From: Alphaproteobacteria bacterium
GTDB lineage: Bacteria > Pseudomonadota > Alphaproteobacteria > Rhizobiales > JAJFHC01
Assembly: GCA_021775805.1 (NCBI GenBank)
Contig: JAJFHD010000125.1
Span: 1 to 64,000, forward strand
DNA: 64,000 nt
Direction: 5' to 3'
The notes beneath the pieces were generated by a model. The model saw only the letters and a list, made by a program, of their open reading frames with translations, was not told where the DNA came from and made no database searches. The position numbers were made by a program, and so were the translations under genes. Below, piece after piece: positions 53,305 through 62,603 of the stretch. Numbering within the stretch: position 1 is the first letter of the stretch; the number at the start of each line of letters is the position of its first letter.

Positions 53305-54096
53305 TCAACCGCTGCGGCTCGCCAGTATAGCCTCCACAGCCTCCAGGTCGGCCGGTTTGTCGACATCGATCGCTGCATCCGCGAACGGCATCTTTATGGC
53401 CCTGACAGTGATATCGAGCAGGGTTGAGGCTTCCAGCATGGCACGGTCCAGTGACAGACGCCGGGTCAGGTATAGAAACAACGGCCGGATGCCAAATGCC
53501 CTGATCAGCCGCCAGGGCGTCTTTCGTTCACGTTCAATTCGCCGCCAAAACCTGACGGCAGCAACCGCCCGCGGCGACATGAATGCGAACAGGTTGCATC
53601 CGGAGTAACCGCCGTCGGCGAATCTTATGAATGTTCGCTGGGCGTCCGGATAGGCATTCAAGAGAATGTCGGCATGTTCGAGACCGGCGGTAACATCGGC
53701 TTGGGAATCGCGAGACTGTGAACAGAAATAGTCGACCATTGCGGGGGTAAGCAGGGCATGGTCGGCTGTGGTCACCAGAACCGGTCGATCAGGGCCAATC
53801 ATTTCCAGCGCATGTGCGACGCTGTCACTCGCCTTGTCCAGGCTTGCGACACGGGCAATGCGCGACGTGTCGTCGTCGAGGCTGTCCAGCGCTTGGTCCA
53901 GCACATCCTGATGTTCGACTGAAACATGGATGTTGCCGGCAGATTCAGACGTCAGGAGGGCCGCCAGCACACGGCTAAGCATCGGTGTGCCTGCTACCGG
54001 GATTAGGCACTTGTGTTCGGTTGCAAACACACCCGCCATCGGGTCGTCCGAACCACGGCCGGCGGCAAGGACAATGACGTCGAATGTGCCGCTCAT
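53305..54096 (-). CDS. MobA-like nucleotidyltransferase
   Basis: Protein of 263 residues with an NTP-transferase fold. The N-terminal loop is VIVLAAGRGSDDPMAGVF followed by HKCLIPVAGTPMLSRVL (about 7-42), a variant of the GxGxR...K pattern; metal Asp in TTADHALLTP (about 107). The C-terminal half (FWRRIERERKTPWRLIRAFGI, LYLTRRLSL) is shared with the decayed copy at 49345-49697. ATG 54096 is used; a TTG precedes it. It lies 30 bases after the bCerS candidate on the same strand, so it belongs to that operon and may activate a headgroup. Confidence 0.8.
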   Translation of the reverse strand: MSGTFDVIVLAAGRGSDDPMAGVFATEHKCLIPVAGTPMLSRVLAALLTSESAGNIHVSVEHQDVLDQALDSLDDDTSRIARVASLDKASDSVAHALEMIGPDRPVLVTTADHALLTPAMVDYFCSQSRDSQADVTAGLEHADILLNAYPDAQRTFIRFADGGYSGCNLFAFMSPRAVAAVRFWRRIERERKTPWRLIRAFGIRPLFLYLTRRLSLDRAMLEASTLLDITVRAIKMPFADAAIDVDKPADLEAVEAILASRSG

Positions 54097-54126
54097 CAAC
54101 GTGACTCCGAACTCTTCGAATCAGCT

Positions 54127-55269
54127 CTAGAGACTCTTTTCATAAATCCGGTAGGTTTTGTAGGCGCGGCCGGTTGCCATTTCGATCATACGTCGCATTG
54201 CGTCGTTTTGTTCGAGAACCCAGGACAACTCTGCCAGGTCGGTTCCCCGCTTCAGATGATAAGTACGAACTGTGTCGATCACACCGAGCGCGAGTGCCGC
54301 GCCGATGGCGCCGTACTGGTACTTTTTCTTTACACCCATGAGTGGCAAGCGCACCGACGACGGCGGTTTTGCATAGAGCCGCCACAGCAGTTTCAAAAAG
54401 TTGAACGGTAGCAATCGACCACCAAAATCGGACACCCATTCGTTGATGTTCGGCAACGTTACCGCCATGGCGGCGGGCTCACCCTTGTAGGTGGCGATTG
54501 CTATGTATTCTCCCTTAACCAGAAGTTTCAGATTGGCGCCCAAAGCCTCGATTTCGCGGTCGGTCATGGGGACAAATCCCCAGTTGTCGCTCCAGGCGTC
54601 ATTGAAGATGTCCAGAATGATGGCCAGATCTTCATTGAGCTTGGACTTGTTCAGCGGCCTTATCTCAAGATTGCCGGTCTCCTTGGCCTTGCGGATCATG
54701 GATAGTGCACTGCGCGGCATACCGGCGTGGGCCGTGGCTTCATAGGCAAGTACGTCGACCGCCTTGACATATCCCGACGATTCGATGTGATCGGCGTAAT
54801 AGGGGAGGGCATGGCCCATCATCATGTAAGGGGGCGTATCAAAACCTTGAACGAGGAGGCCCATTTCGTCGTTGATGGAAAAATTGAACGGCCCCCTGAT
54901 CTGCGTCATTCCTTTGTCGGCAACCCATTTTTCGGCGGTCTGAAGCAGGGCCGCAAACACGTCCTTGTCGTCGATGGCGTCGCAAAACCCGAACTGCCCG
55001 GCAGAGTCCTTGTGGGTCTCCAGGTGTAGTTGACAGACCTGGGCTGAAATGCGGCCGACCGTTTTGCCGTGCCGTCTGGCGAGCCACATGGCGGCTTCGG
55101 CGTGATCGAAATACGGGTTTTTCTTGCGATCGAAGTGCTGAAACCGCTCGAAATTCAAGGGCGGTATCCAATGGGGATCGTCCTTGAACACCTGAAACGG
55201 CACATCGATGAACGCTGCAACATCCCTGCGGTCGATCACCGGCACAATTTCAATGTCGTCGGGAATCAT
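54127..55269 (-). CDS. GNAT-fold protein, bacterial ceramide synthase candidate (bCerS)
   Basis: Protein of 380 residues with a GNAT-like acyltransferase fold. Seen: VIDRRDVAAFIDVPFQVFKDDPHWIPPL (about 10-37), FDRKKNPYFDHAEAAMWLARRHGKTVGRISAQ (about 44-76) and FNFSINDEMGLLVQGFDTPPYMMMGH (about 130-155), a pattern I recall from alphaproteobacterial proteins at sphingolipid loci. In Caulobacter bCerS N-acylates the sphingoid base. ATG 55269 has GAGGGA at proper distance; the upstream 60 residues are not conserved. Assignment depends on family recall and position near spt and cpg genes. Confidence 0.75.
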   Translation of the reverse strand: MIPDDIEIVPVIDRRDVAAFIDVPFQVFKDDPHWIPPLNFERFQHFDRKKNPYFDHAEAAMWLARRHGKTVGRISAQVCQLHLETHKDSAGQFGFCDAIDDKDVFAALLQTAEKWVADKGMTQIRGPFNFSINDEMGLLVQGFDTPPYMMMGHALPYYADHIESSGYVKAVDVLAYEATAHAGMPRSALSMIRKAKETGNLEIRPLNKSKLNEDLAIILDIFNDAWSDNWGFVPMTDREIEALGANLKLLVKGEYIAIATYKGEPAAMAVTLPNINEWVSDFGGRLLPFNFLKLLWRLYAKPPSSVRLPLMGVKKKYQYGAIGAALALGVIDTVRTYHLKRGTDLAELSWVLEQNDAMRRMIEMATGRAYKTYRIYEKSL

Positions 55270-55313
55270 GGCGCTTCCCTCTTGTTCCTGACCCGCCCGT
55301 TCGACTGAAGGAG

Positions 55314-57035
55314 TCATTGCGCGTGAACCCTGCTTGAGACATCCGTCAGAACTGGTGTGACGCGGCCTTCGCTGACTTCGTAGAGCTGGGTCGCCACGAT
55401 CGTCCAGGCTGGCCGGTGTGTGATCGACAGTATAGTGCAGTCGCTGCAAAGCTGTTCTATGTTCCCGCAGATTTCCAGTTCAGTTTCAGGATCCAGGGCA
55501 CTGGTCGCCTCATCGAGAATAAGGAGCTTGGGACGCGTGATGAGGGCGCGCGCCAGGGCGATTCGCTGCCTCTGGCCGCCGGAGAACCGAGTGCCTCTTT
55601 CGCCAACCGTTGTGCTGATGCCGTCTGGCAGGTTACCGACAAATTCATCAAGACCCGCGATCTTCAGCACATGGGCGAGGTCTGCATCAGTGTAGTTTTC
55701 ATCGCCAAGCGTGATGTTTGCGCGGATTGTGTCGTGAAACAGCGCTGCTTCCTGGGGCACGTATCCGATCATGTTCCGCCATCGCGAAAGATCGATATCG
55801 TCCAGCGACGTGCCGTCAATTGCAATGCGGCCATGATCCGGTTTGTGCAAGCCCACCAGCAGATCAATCAGCGTGGTCTTGCCGGAACCCGACGGACCCT
55901 TGAAAACCGTAATTCCATAGGCCTGAATTGTAAAACTGACATTCTCAACGACGGTATTGCCCGGGTAATCAAACGAGACATTTTCAAACTGGCATTGGGT
56001 CTCCAATGTGGGGGTTTGCTTGCCCGGGTTTGTTTCGCCCTTGTCGGCAGAGTCGTCAATCAACGCAATGACCGACCAGTATGCACTTTCAACCTCTACT
56101 GCCGTCTGGAGTATTTTCTGCATCTTGCCGACAACGGAAAGCACCTGGAAAAAAATCACGCCAAGAACGAACAGTTCGGGGAACGGAATTTTCCACATGA
56201 CGGCGGCGATGTAGATGCCGACCGCGAGGGTCAGGGTCAGGATGATCTCTTCGCCATACAACCTGCCCTGGCGGGCAACGACCTGCCGGCGCAATGCGGT
56301 TTTCAAAGACCGTACCTTGCGTTCCATGAAGGCGATGAAGACCGCCTGGCGGCCCATTGCCTTGAGCGGCTTGATGTTGCTCAATGTATCGGACAAATAG
56401 GTCACCAGGTCGGAGGTGCGGAAGGTCTGACTGCGGCCGGCCCTCTTGGAGATCTGCACCAACCAGTTCAACGACCAGGCCATCAACCCGCCGACAACAA
56501 GTCCGGCGACGGCGAGCTTCCACGAGACCAGGAAGGCGACGCCGGCGTAGACCACGGCTTGCAGGCCGTGGGCCACAAACTTGGCCGAATTCATGTAAGC
56601 CTTGCCCGCCCGGGTCGCGTCGACGCTGATCGAGTTAGCGATCTGGCCCACCTTCCGGTCGGTGAAATAGGACCAGCGGGCGCCCATCAACTGGCTGATC
56701 AAACGGGTGCGCAGTCCGGTGGCCACGTTGGCAACCGAATAACCGACATAGCTCAACGCCGCGAAGGACAGGATCGCCTTCGAGGTTATGCCGACTGCGA
56801 TCAATCCGATCAACGTCTCGATCGACGGTGTCAGGCCCAGGGATTCGATAAACCCAAGAATAATTATGTTCAGAGTGGAAGACTTCTCCTGGATGCCTCC
56901 AGACAGTTCAGTGACCGCCGGCAACACTGTCGAAAGACCGACCGCTTCCGCGAGGCCTGCCAGCACAAGGCAAAACAGGACAAAACCCGGGCGCGTTCCC
57001 TCCGCTCCGAAAAATATCTTGAGTATGCCCTTCAT
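55314..57035 (-). CDS. ABC exporter, fused membrane and ATPase domains (MsbA-like)
   Basis: Half-transporter of 573 residues with six membrane segments (about 15-310) and a C-terminal ATPase. Walker A GPSGSGKTT (about 384-392), Q-loop GYVPQEAALF, signature FSGGQRQRIALARAL (about 490), Walker B LLILDEATSALD (about 515) and His switch SITHRP. The signature Ser-Gly-Gly is retained. It is 44 bases upstream of the bCerS candidate on the same strand. A lipid flippase for the sphingolipid is the natural guess; substrate is not shown by sequence. Confidence 0.88.
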   Translation of the reverse strand: MKGILKIFFGAEGTRPGFVLFCLVLAGLAEAVGLSTVLPAVTELSGGIQEKSSTLNIIILGFIESLGLTPSIETLIGLIAVGITSKAILSFAALSYVGYSVANVATGLRTRLISQLMGARWSYFTDRKVGQIANSISVDATRAGKAYMNSAKFVAHGLQAVVYAGVAFLVSWKLAVAGLVVGGLMAWSLNWLVQISKRAGRSQTFRTSDLVTYLSDTLSNIKPLKAMGRQAVFIAFMERKVRSLKTALRRQVVARQGRLYGEEIILTLTLAVGIYIAAVMWKIPFPELFVLGVIFFQVLSVVGKMQKILQTAVEVESAYWSVIALIDDSADKGETNPGKQTPTLETQCQFENVSFDYPGNTVVENVSFTIQAYGITVFKGPSGSGKTTLIDLLVGLHKPDHGRIAIDGTSLDDIDLSRWRNMIGYVPQEAALFHDTIRANITLGDENYTDADLAHVLKIAGLDEFVGNLPDGISTTVGERGTRFSGGQRQRIALARALITRPKLLILDEATSALDPETELEICGNIEQLCSDCTILSITHRPAWTIVATQLYEVSEGRVTPVLTDVSSRVHAQ

Positions 57036-57390
57036 CTACATCCATACGCCCCCTGGGCGACCGATTAATCGGGAGAGCCCGCAACCCGCCAAATTTCGAT
57101 TCAATCAGAGCCTATCGATGGGAGCAATTCAACTTTGCCGTCTTCATTCGTTCCCGGCACGGGTAAACTCTGGCCTGTCGTGCCTTCAGCCGGGAAGCTG
57201 GCGAACAATGCCCCAACCCTGACCATATGCTACGCGACCATTACATCATAATAACGCTGCTATTCTTGTCGAAATTCTGTTCCGATGCCTCAATCCCAAA
57301 CCTTTTGTGGAAGCGCGTCCTGTCAACGCGTGGACTCTGCGCAATATGTCAACAGAGTCACACCGGTTAAACTTACAACAGCAATCGGTA
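57036..57390. other. 355-base gap upstream of the ABC exporter
   Basis: Between the exporter start and the hydroxylase stop, both minus strand. Contains the small palindrome CGATTAATCG near 57060 but no gene or terminator with a T run. It probably carries the exporter operon promoter. Confidence 0.45.
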
Positions 57391-58209
57391 CTAGTCGCTC
57401 AATTTCTCCAGATTGGCATCCGCACGTTTTGTCGCCGCTTCGAAACGGTCTTCAAAATCCTTCATGTTCTTCTTTGGCTCCTGATAATACGCCGTGAGTT
57501 TCATGAGCGCGACAAACGATGCATTGACCACTCGCCCCCAGAATCGCATGGGCCGGTTGAAGTCAAACAGCAGAACAACTCTTTCGTCGTCTGTATCGTT
57601 CCAGACCTCGTGCTGGTAGGTATCATCAAAGACGAATGCCTGTCCCTCCCGCCAAACGACATATTCGTCGTCAATTCGTATCTTGCAGTTTTCCGCGTCC
57701 TTGGGAATCACCAGACCCAGGTGACATCGCAGAATTCCTTTCGTGACCCCTCTATGTGCGGGAATATGGTAGCGGGGACCGAGAATCGAGAACCAGGCTG
57801 TCTGGAGGTTGGGAACATTTTCAAGCAGGGCTGCGGTCTTGGGTGCCTGACGGCAGTTTCTCTCGAGTTTATTGCCGAAACCGAACAGGATGAAGGTGCG
57901 CCAGTTATCGCCCTTGGAGATTTTCATCTGGTCTGGGGAGACCGCCTGAAAGGTCGGAACAGCCTCACGATGTTTCAGTATACCCTTGAGTTCATCCCTG
58001 ATCTCCTCCCAGTGTTCTTCGAGCGGGCGCACGTGGGGAAAATCTTCGATGTTGTAAACAGGTACATCTCCCACGAGCGATTGCTGGCCCAAAAAATCGG
58101 CGAGGCCGCGAATCAGGTTTTTGCCGAACTTCTTTACGTATCGGCGACGATATCTCTTGAACCTCTGATACGCAGAAAAGCCGGTCTGGTTTGAAGCTGT
58201 GGACGACAT
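57391..58209 (-). CDS. Aspartyl/asparaginyl beta-hydroxylase-fold dioxygenase (LpxO-like)
   Basis: Fe(II)/2-oxoglutarate oxygenase of 272 residues. The fold is indicated by PNLQTAWFSILGPRYHIPAHRG (about 130-151), GILRCHLGLVIP and the second metal His in FDDTYQHEVWNDTDDERVVLLFDFNRP (about 205-231). An N-terminal basic stretch is present. ATG 58209 is chosen; the longer frame to 58983 overlaps the divergent PLP gene. LpxO members hydroxylate lipid A acyl chains, so hydroxylation of a sphingolipid chain is plausible here, but unproven. Confidence 0.83.
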   Translation of the reverse strand: MSSTASNQTGFSAYQRFKRYRRRYVKKFGKNLIRGLADFLGQQSLVGDVPVYNIEDFPHVRPLEEHWEEIRDELKGILKHREAVPTFQAVSPDQMKISKGDNWRTFILFGFGNKLERNCRQAPKTAALLENVPNLQTAWFSILGPRYHIPAHRGVTKGILRCHLGLVIPKDAENCKIRIDDEYVVWREGQAFVFDDTYQHEVWNDTDDERVVLLFDFNRPMRFWGRVVNASFVALMKLTAYYQEPKKNMKDFEDRFEAATKRADANLEKLSD

Positions 58210-58392
58210 TGTTTCGTTTCTCTGGGCCTGATCTAATTTCTCTGGACCTGTATCACGTCTGGCCATACAAGACGGGATTGGTATCCGCAGAACATCCGCG
58301 TGGCGATGCATTCTGCCACATTTTCGTGAACGATGGCATTTTGCACATATTGCACATCGTTTCCAGCTAAAGACGGTGAGACAAATTGGGTC

Positions 58393-59649
58393 ATGTGGGC
58401 AAGAACACAACTTAAAATTGAATGGACCGATCTGTTTGCCGGTGCATTGGGCTGTCTTCTCCCAGGGCAACGGACAGATGTCGCTGAAAAAGTGGAATCC
58501 TATTGGTCGAAAAGCGGTGACACGATCGCTGCCTATTCTGTCAGGAGCGGATTTGATCTTTTGCTTCAGTCGCTGGATCTGGAGCATGGCGACGAGGTTG
58601 TCTTTTCTGCGTTGAATGTCAAAGGCATGATCAAGATCGTCAACCGGTTGGGATACGTTCCGGTGCCGGTCGATCTGGATGTTGCGAGCATGGCGCCCCG
58701 GGTCGAGTTGCTCGAGGCCGCAATTACTGAGCGGACAAAAGTCATCGTTGTAGCGCACCTGTTCGGAACGAGAATCGATCTGGATCCGATCATCAAAATC
58801 GCCAGGCAGCACAATCTCCTGTTTGTCGAAGACTGTGCGCAGGTCTTTGACGGACAGGCTTATCAGGGATGTCCGGACGCGGATGTTTGTCTGTTCAGTT
58901 TCGGGCCGCTCAAGACCGCAACGGCACTGGGAGGCGCCCTGATTCGTGTCCGTGATGAAGGCATCCGGACCCGGATGAGGCAACTGCAGTCGACCTATCC
59001 GGTTCAGCCCTCGCTAAAACATTTGAAACGCGTGCTGCAGTTCGGCGGTCTGAAAATTGTCACATCGCCATTCGTGATGGAACGGATTTACCGGTATTTC
59101 CATTCCCGGGGACAGGACTACGAAGATTCCGTCAGCGACAAGGTGCGAAACGTTGCGCCCCTTGGTTCGCCGAACAAACTCCGGATCCAACCGTCGCTCG
59201 GCATGCTCCGGCTGATGGCCCGGCGCATTTACGGTTTTCGTGAAGGCAGCCTGGACGCGCGGACGTCGATCGGCCGAAAACTGAGGGACCTGATCGGTGA
59301 CGCGGTTGTCCTGCCGGGCCAAGGAAACAGCATTCACACGTATTGGGTGTTTCCCATGCTTGTCGATGAGCCACGCGTGTTTATCGAGGCGTTGCGCGAA
59401 AAGGGCTTTGACTGCGCAGATCTTCCCCGGTCACAAGCGGTCCCCGCACCCGATGACCGTCAGGGACTGTCTCCGGAAACAGCAGCTCAGGCGCTCTCCG
59501 ATTTGGTCGTGGTGCCGTGTTACCCGGGGATGTCCGACGGCGATCTTGAGAGAGAAGCGAGCATTATCCGTGAGGTCGCGGAACAGGTTGGTTCGCAAAG
59601 AACCCGCGCCTATGCGCAACCGGGCGGAAAACCGGCGGACGCCGCCTGA
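58393..59649 (+). CDS. DegT/DnrJ/EryC1/StrS-family PLP protein
   Basis: PLP-dependent aminotransferase-fold protein of 418 residues. Seen: AAYSVRSGFDLLLQSL (about 46), EVVFSALNVKGMIKIV, DCAQVFDGQ (PLP-binding Asp, about 155) and the lysine element LFSFGPLKTATALGGAL (about 170-186). Sugar aminotransferases and dehydratases of envelope glycans use this fold. ATG 58393 fits; the frame from 58333 has an unconserved lead. Divergent from the hydroxylase; a strong terminator follows. Its substrate in the sphingolipid context is unknown. Confidence 0.82.
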   Translation: MWARTQLKIEWTDLFAGALGCLLPGQRTDVAEKVESYWSKSGDTIAAYSVRSGFDLLLQSLDLEHGDEVVFSALNVKGMIKIVNRLGYVPVPVDLDVASMAPRVELLEAAITERTKVIVVAHLFGTRIDLDPIIKIARQHNLLFVEDCAQVFDGQAYQGCPDADVCLFSFGPLKTATALGGALIRVRDEGIRTRMRQLQSTYPVQPSLKHLKRVLQFGGLKIVTSPFVMERIYRYFHSRGQDYEDSVSDKVRNVAPLGSPNKLRIQPSLGMLRLMARRIYGFREGSLDARTSIGRKLRDLIGDAVVLPGQGNSIHTYWVFPMLVDEPRVFIEALREKGFDCADLPRSQAVPAPDDRQGLSPETAAQALSDLVVVPCYPGMSDGDLEREASIIREVAEQVGSQRTRAYAQPGGKPADAA

Positions 59650-59688
59650 GAACGCCGGTTGTCGGCCGACTTCAATGGCCTCAATGAA

Positions 59689-59720
59689 AAACGGCGCCGG
59701 CCATGATGGCAGCGCCGTTT
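59689..59720. terminator. Bidirectional hairpin terminator
   Basis: AACGGCGC (59690-59697) pairs with GCGCCGTT (59712-59719), and inside it GCCAT pairs with ATGGC around one base. The A run before and T run after suit termination of the PLP gene and of the converging small gene. Confidence 0.85.
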
Positions 59721-59745
59721 CGGGAATGAATTGGGCGAGGTCGGG

Positions 59746-59868
59746 TCAGCCGTTGTAGGTTTTTGCACTCAATGTATAGAGCATGGAACCGGTGCGGATT
59801 TCGACCTCGGGCGCCCACATGAAGCGAGCGGCTGCTTTGGAAGCTGAACGTGCGAAAAACAATTTCAT
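59746..59868 (-). CDS. Small 40-residue protein of unknown function
   Basis: Starts MKLFFARSASKAAARFMW and continues to PEVEIRTGSMLYTLSAKTYNG. A near-ideal ribosome site, CGGAGGACGACC, precedes ATG 59868, and a terminator lies just past its stop, so it is likely a real small gene. No membrane segment or known motif; the N-terminus is basic and amphipathic. The longer in-frame opening to 59991 is not supported. Confidence 0.6.
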   Translation of the reverse strand: MKLFFARSASKAAARFMWAPEVEIRTGSMLYTLSAKTYNG

Positions 59869-60080
59869 GGTCGTCCTCCGTTTGGGTTTCGGATCGTTTG
59901 GGCGGTTGCCAGGTTCAATACTCTGGATATAGGGACATATCCCGGGCTTGAGGAGCGTCAAGATCGTGCAGCAGCCATGCAATTTATGCATGGCTGGAAA
60001 AATATTCAGCCGGCGAGGGCAGCGGAATCCAGGAGCCGGGCGCTTTCAATGATCGTCGCGGCGTCGGATACTCAGCCATA

Positions 60081-60548
60081 ATGAAACGATTCGCCTTGCC
60101 AAAATTTGTCATGCAGCGCCTGTTGCAACCGTATTGGCGGATGTCGCGGGGCTTGACACTCGGCGTTCGCGGCATTGTCGTTGACGATACCGGACGGGTC
60201 CTGCTTGTTCGCCATTCATACGTGAATGGGGCGATGTTTCCAGGCGGCGGCGTTGAATGGACCGAAACGCTGGGGTTGTCACTGGAACGCGAGTTGGCAG
60301 AAGAGGTCGGCATTCGTGTCGCCGGCAAGCCGGTTCTTTTCGGGGTCTATGCCAATTCCGAGAATTTTCCCGGAGATCATGTGGCTGTGTTCCTGGTCCG
60401 TGACTGGACAGGTTCCCTGAATCTCTCGCTGGAGATAGCGGACGCGGCGTTCTACGCGCTTGACGCCCTGCCCGAAGATATTACCGAGGGGACCCGCCGC
60501 CGGATTGCCGAAGTGTTCGAGGATGCGGAACCAGAGGCGGTATGGTAG
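60081..60548 (+). CDS. NUDIX hydrolase
   Basis: Pyrophosphohydrolase of 155 residues. The Nudix box is complete: GGVEWTETLGLSLERELAEEVGI (about 57-79), with RE and AEEVG. Upstream GIVVDDTGRVLLVRHSYVNGAMFPGG gives the fold's first strands. Substrate (NDP-sugar, ADP-ribose or oxidised nucleotide) cannot be told. Followed 80 bases later by the exchanger gene. Confidence 0.9.
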   Translation: MKRFALPKFVMQRLLQPYWRMSRGLTLGVRGIVVDDTGRVLLVRHSYVNGAMFPGGGVEWTETLGLSLERELAEEVGIRVAGKPVLFGVYANSENFPGDHVAVFLVRDWTGSLNLSLEIADAAFYALDALPEDITEGTRRRIAEVFEDAEPEAVW

Positions 60549-60628
60549 ATCAATCCCATTGCAGGCGTGTCCGCAAACAATGCGGTTGTACGCTGTCATT
60601 GCGCTGCCACAAGGAATACTAGGGCTTC

Positions 60629-61630
60629 ATGGCATATATCCAGCTTCTCGCCGGGCTGGCGATTCTTGTTGTCGGCGGCGAAACCCTTGTTCGCGGCGCG
60701 GTGGCAATCGCCGACCGCCTCGGCCTGCCCCGGTTGCTGGTCGGGCTGACGATTGTCGCCCTGGGAACATCGGCGCCGGAATTGACGGTCTCCATCGGCG
60801 CGGCTCTGAAGGGTGCACCGGATCTGGTCACGGGCAACGTTGTGGGCAGCAATATCTCGAATATCCTGCTTGTGCTGGGGGTCGCCGCGATCATAACGCC
60901 GATCCAGGCGCAGAAGAAGATCGTCGGCCGGGACGCGCTGTTCCTGGTTGTGGTGTCCAGCGTGTTGGCGGGGCTTTGTATCGTAGGGGTGGTTTCACCG
61001 CTGGTCGGTGGCGTGCTGGTCATTGTCTATGCGATTTACAGCGTTCTGTCCTACTTGTCGGAACGTGGTGCGCCGGCCGCTTCCCGCACCGACACCGCCG
61101 GCGAACTGGCATCAGAGGAAGCTGCCGAACATGGCGGTGTCCCAGGCCGTCTACAGACGGCGGTTCCGGTGTTTCTCGGAGGGTGTATCGCGGTGGTTAT
61201 CGGCGCCGATCTTCTGGTTGACGGTGCCGTGGAGATTGCCCGCATTTTTTCGGTGCCGGAAGCTGTCGTCGGTTTGTCGCTGCTGGCCATCGGAACCTCG
61301 CTGCCGGAACTTGCCATTTCGATCATTGCCGCCTGCCGCGGCCATTCCGACGTGGCACTGGGCAATGTGGTTGGCAGTAACATCACCAACATTCTTGTGG
61401 TGTTGGGGGCAACAGCGATGGTCAGTCCAATCCCGGTAGCCGATCAGATTGCCTATTTCGATGTCTGGGTCATGCTCGGCGCCACGATTGTCCTGCTGCC
61501 GGTTCTGGTCAGCGGCTGGCAGTTGAGCCGGGTTGAAGCGAGCTTGTTTGTCACGGCCTTTGTGGTTTACATCGTTGCCCTTTTCATGGGGTGGCCATTG
61601 CGGTTGATAGAGGTGCTTCCCTTCAACTGA
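60629..61630 (+). CDS. Calcium/sodium antiporter (CaCA family, YrbG-like)
   Basis: Membrane exchanger of 333 residues with two homologous halves. The alpha repeats are visible: ALGTSAPELTVSIGAALKGAPDLVTGNVVGSNISNILLVLG (about 46-86) and AIGTSLPELAISIIAACRGHSDVALGNVVGSNITNILVVLG (about 212-252). Each contains the ion-binding Glu. It exchanges Ca2+ for Na+ (possibly K+-dependent). It converges with and overlaps the hydroquinone reductase gene by 8 bases. Confidence 0.93.
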   Translation: MAYIQLLAGLAILVVGGETLVRGAVAIADRLGLPRLLVGLTIVALGTSAPELTVSIGAALKGAPDLVTGNVVGSNISNILLVLGVAAIITPIQAQKKIVGRDALFLVVVSSVLAGLCIVGVVSPLVGGVLVIVYAIYSVLSYLSERGAPAASRTDTAGELASEEAAEHGGVPGRLQTAVPVFLGGCIAVVIGADLLVDGAVEIARIFSVPEAVVGLSLLAIGTSLPELAISIIAACRGHSDVALGNVVGSNITNILVVLGATAMVSPIPVADQIAYFDVWVMLGATIVLLPVLVSGWQLSRVEASLFVTAFVVYIVALFMGWPLRLIEVLPFN

Positions 61631-62603
61631 GTCGAGCCCGGTCGTGGGGGGCGCCCAGATCCAGGCTTGGTCCGACCGGAACAATCCGGGTCGGGTTTAT
61701 GGTGTCGTGACTGCCGTAATAGTGGTTCTTGATGTGCGCCATGTTGACGGTTTCCGGGATGCCGGGCTGCTGATAAAGGTCGCGGAGATAGCCGGACAGG
61801 TTAGGGTAATCGACAACCCGTCTGATGTTGCACTTGAAATGGCCAACATAGACCGGATCGAAGCGTACGAGCGTGGTGAACAGCCGCCAGTCTGCTTCGG
61901 TGATGCGCTTGCCTGTCAGGTATCGGCGGTCCTCCAGATTTGTATCCACTGTGTCCAACGTATCGAAAAGCGCCTGGACAGCTTCTTCGTAAGCCTCCTG
62001 AGTGGTCGCAAACCCGGCCTTGTAGACGCCATTGTTCACGGTTGAGTAGATCCTGTCATTGACCGTGTCGATGTCGCCGCGCAACGCTTCCGGGTAGTAG
62101 TCGAGGTTGTTGCCGGTGATGGCGTCGAAGGCGGAATTGAACATGCGAATGATTTCGGACGACTCATTGTTCACGATCGTCTTGAGTGCCTTGTCCCACA
62201 GAATTGGTACGGATACCCGGCCGCTGTACCGGGGGTCTGCCTTTGTATAGATCTGATGCGCAAAATCAGCCCGGTTGACCGGGTCAGGAATGCAGCCTTC
62301 GCCGTTGGTAAATTGCCAGCCGTTTTTGCCCATGAAGGGGTCGACAACCGAGTGGGAAATGATTTCTTCCAGGCCCTTGAGCTTGCGGAAAATCATGGTT
62401 CTGTGGGCCCAGGGACAGGCGAGGGACACATAGAGGTGGTAGCGGCCTGGTTCCGCCTTGAAACCGCCCGTGCCGCTTGGACCAGGTTCGCCGTCAACCG
62501 TCAGCCAGTTCCTGAATTGTGAGTCCTGGCGCTTGAATTTTCCGCCGGTCGACTTGGTGTCGTACCATTGATCGTGCCATAAGCCGTCAACGAGAAGTCC
62601 CAT
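61623..62603 (-). CDS. Glutathionyl-hydroquinone reductase (Xi-class GST, YqjG-like)
   Basis: Enzyme of 326 residues that reduces glutathionyl-hydroquinones. The catalytic cysteine is in SLACPWAHRTMIFRKLKGLE (about 57-76); the Xi-class hallmarks VDPFMGKNGWQF and YSGRVSVPILWDKALKTIVNNESSEIIRMFN follow. ATG 62603 (MGLLVDGLWHDQWYDT) is the standard start; the extension to 62879 is not conserved. Confidence 0.93.
   Translation of the reverse strand: MGLLVDGLWHDQWYDTKSTGGKFKRQDSQFRNWLTVDGEPGPSGTGGFKAEPGRYHLYVSLACPWAHRTMIFRKLKGLEEIISHSVVDPFMGKNGWQFTNGEGCIPDPVNRADFAHQIYTKADPRYSGRVSVPILWDKALKTIVNNESSEIIRMFNSAFDAITGNNLDYYPEALRGDIDTVNDRIYSTVNNGVYKAGFATTQEAYEEAVQALFDTLDTVDTNLEDRRYLTGKRITEADWRLFTTLVRFDPVYVGHFKCNIRRVVDYPNLSGYLRDLYQQPGIPETVNMAHIKNHYYGSHDTINPTRIVPVGPSLDLGAPHDRARLS

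Noticed and set aside
55416..57068. 550-codon plus-strand frame opposite the ABC exporter
   Set aside because: Antisense of an ABC exporter with all motifs; the frame is rich in Asp/Gln/Arg/Gly without domains.
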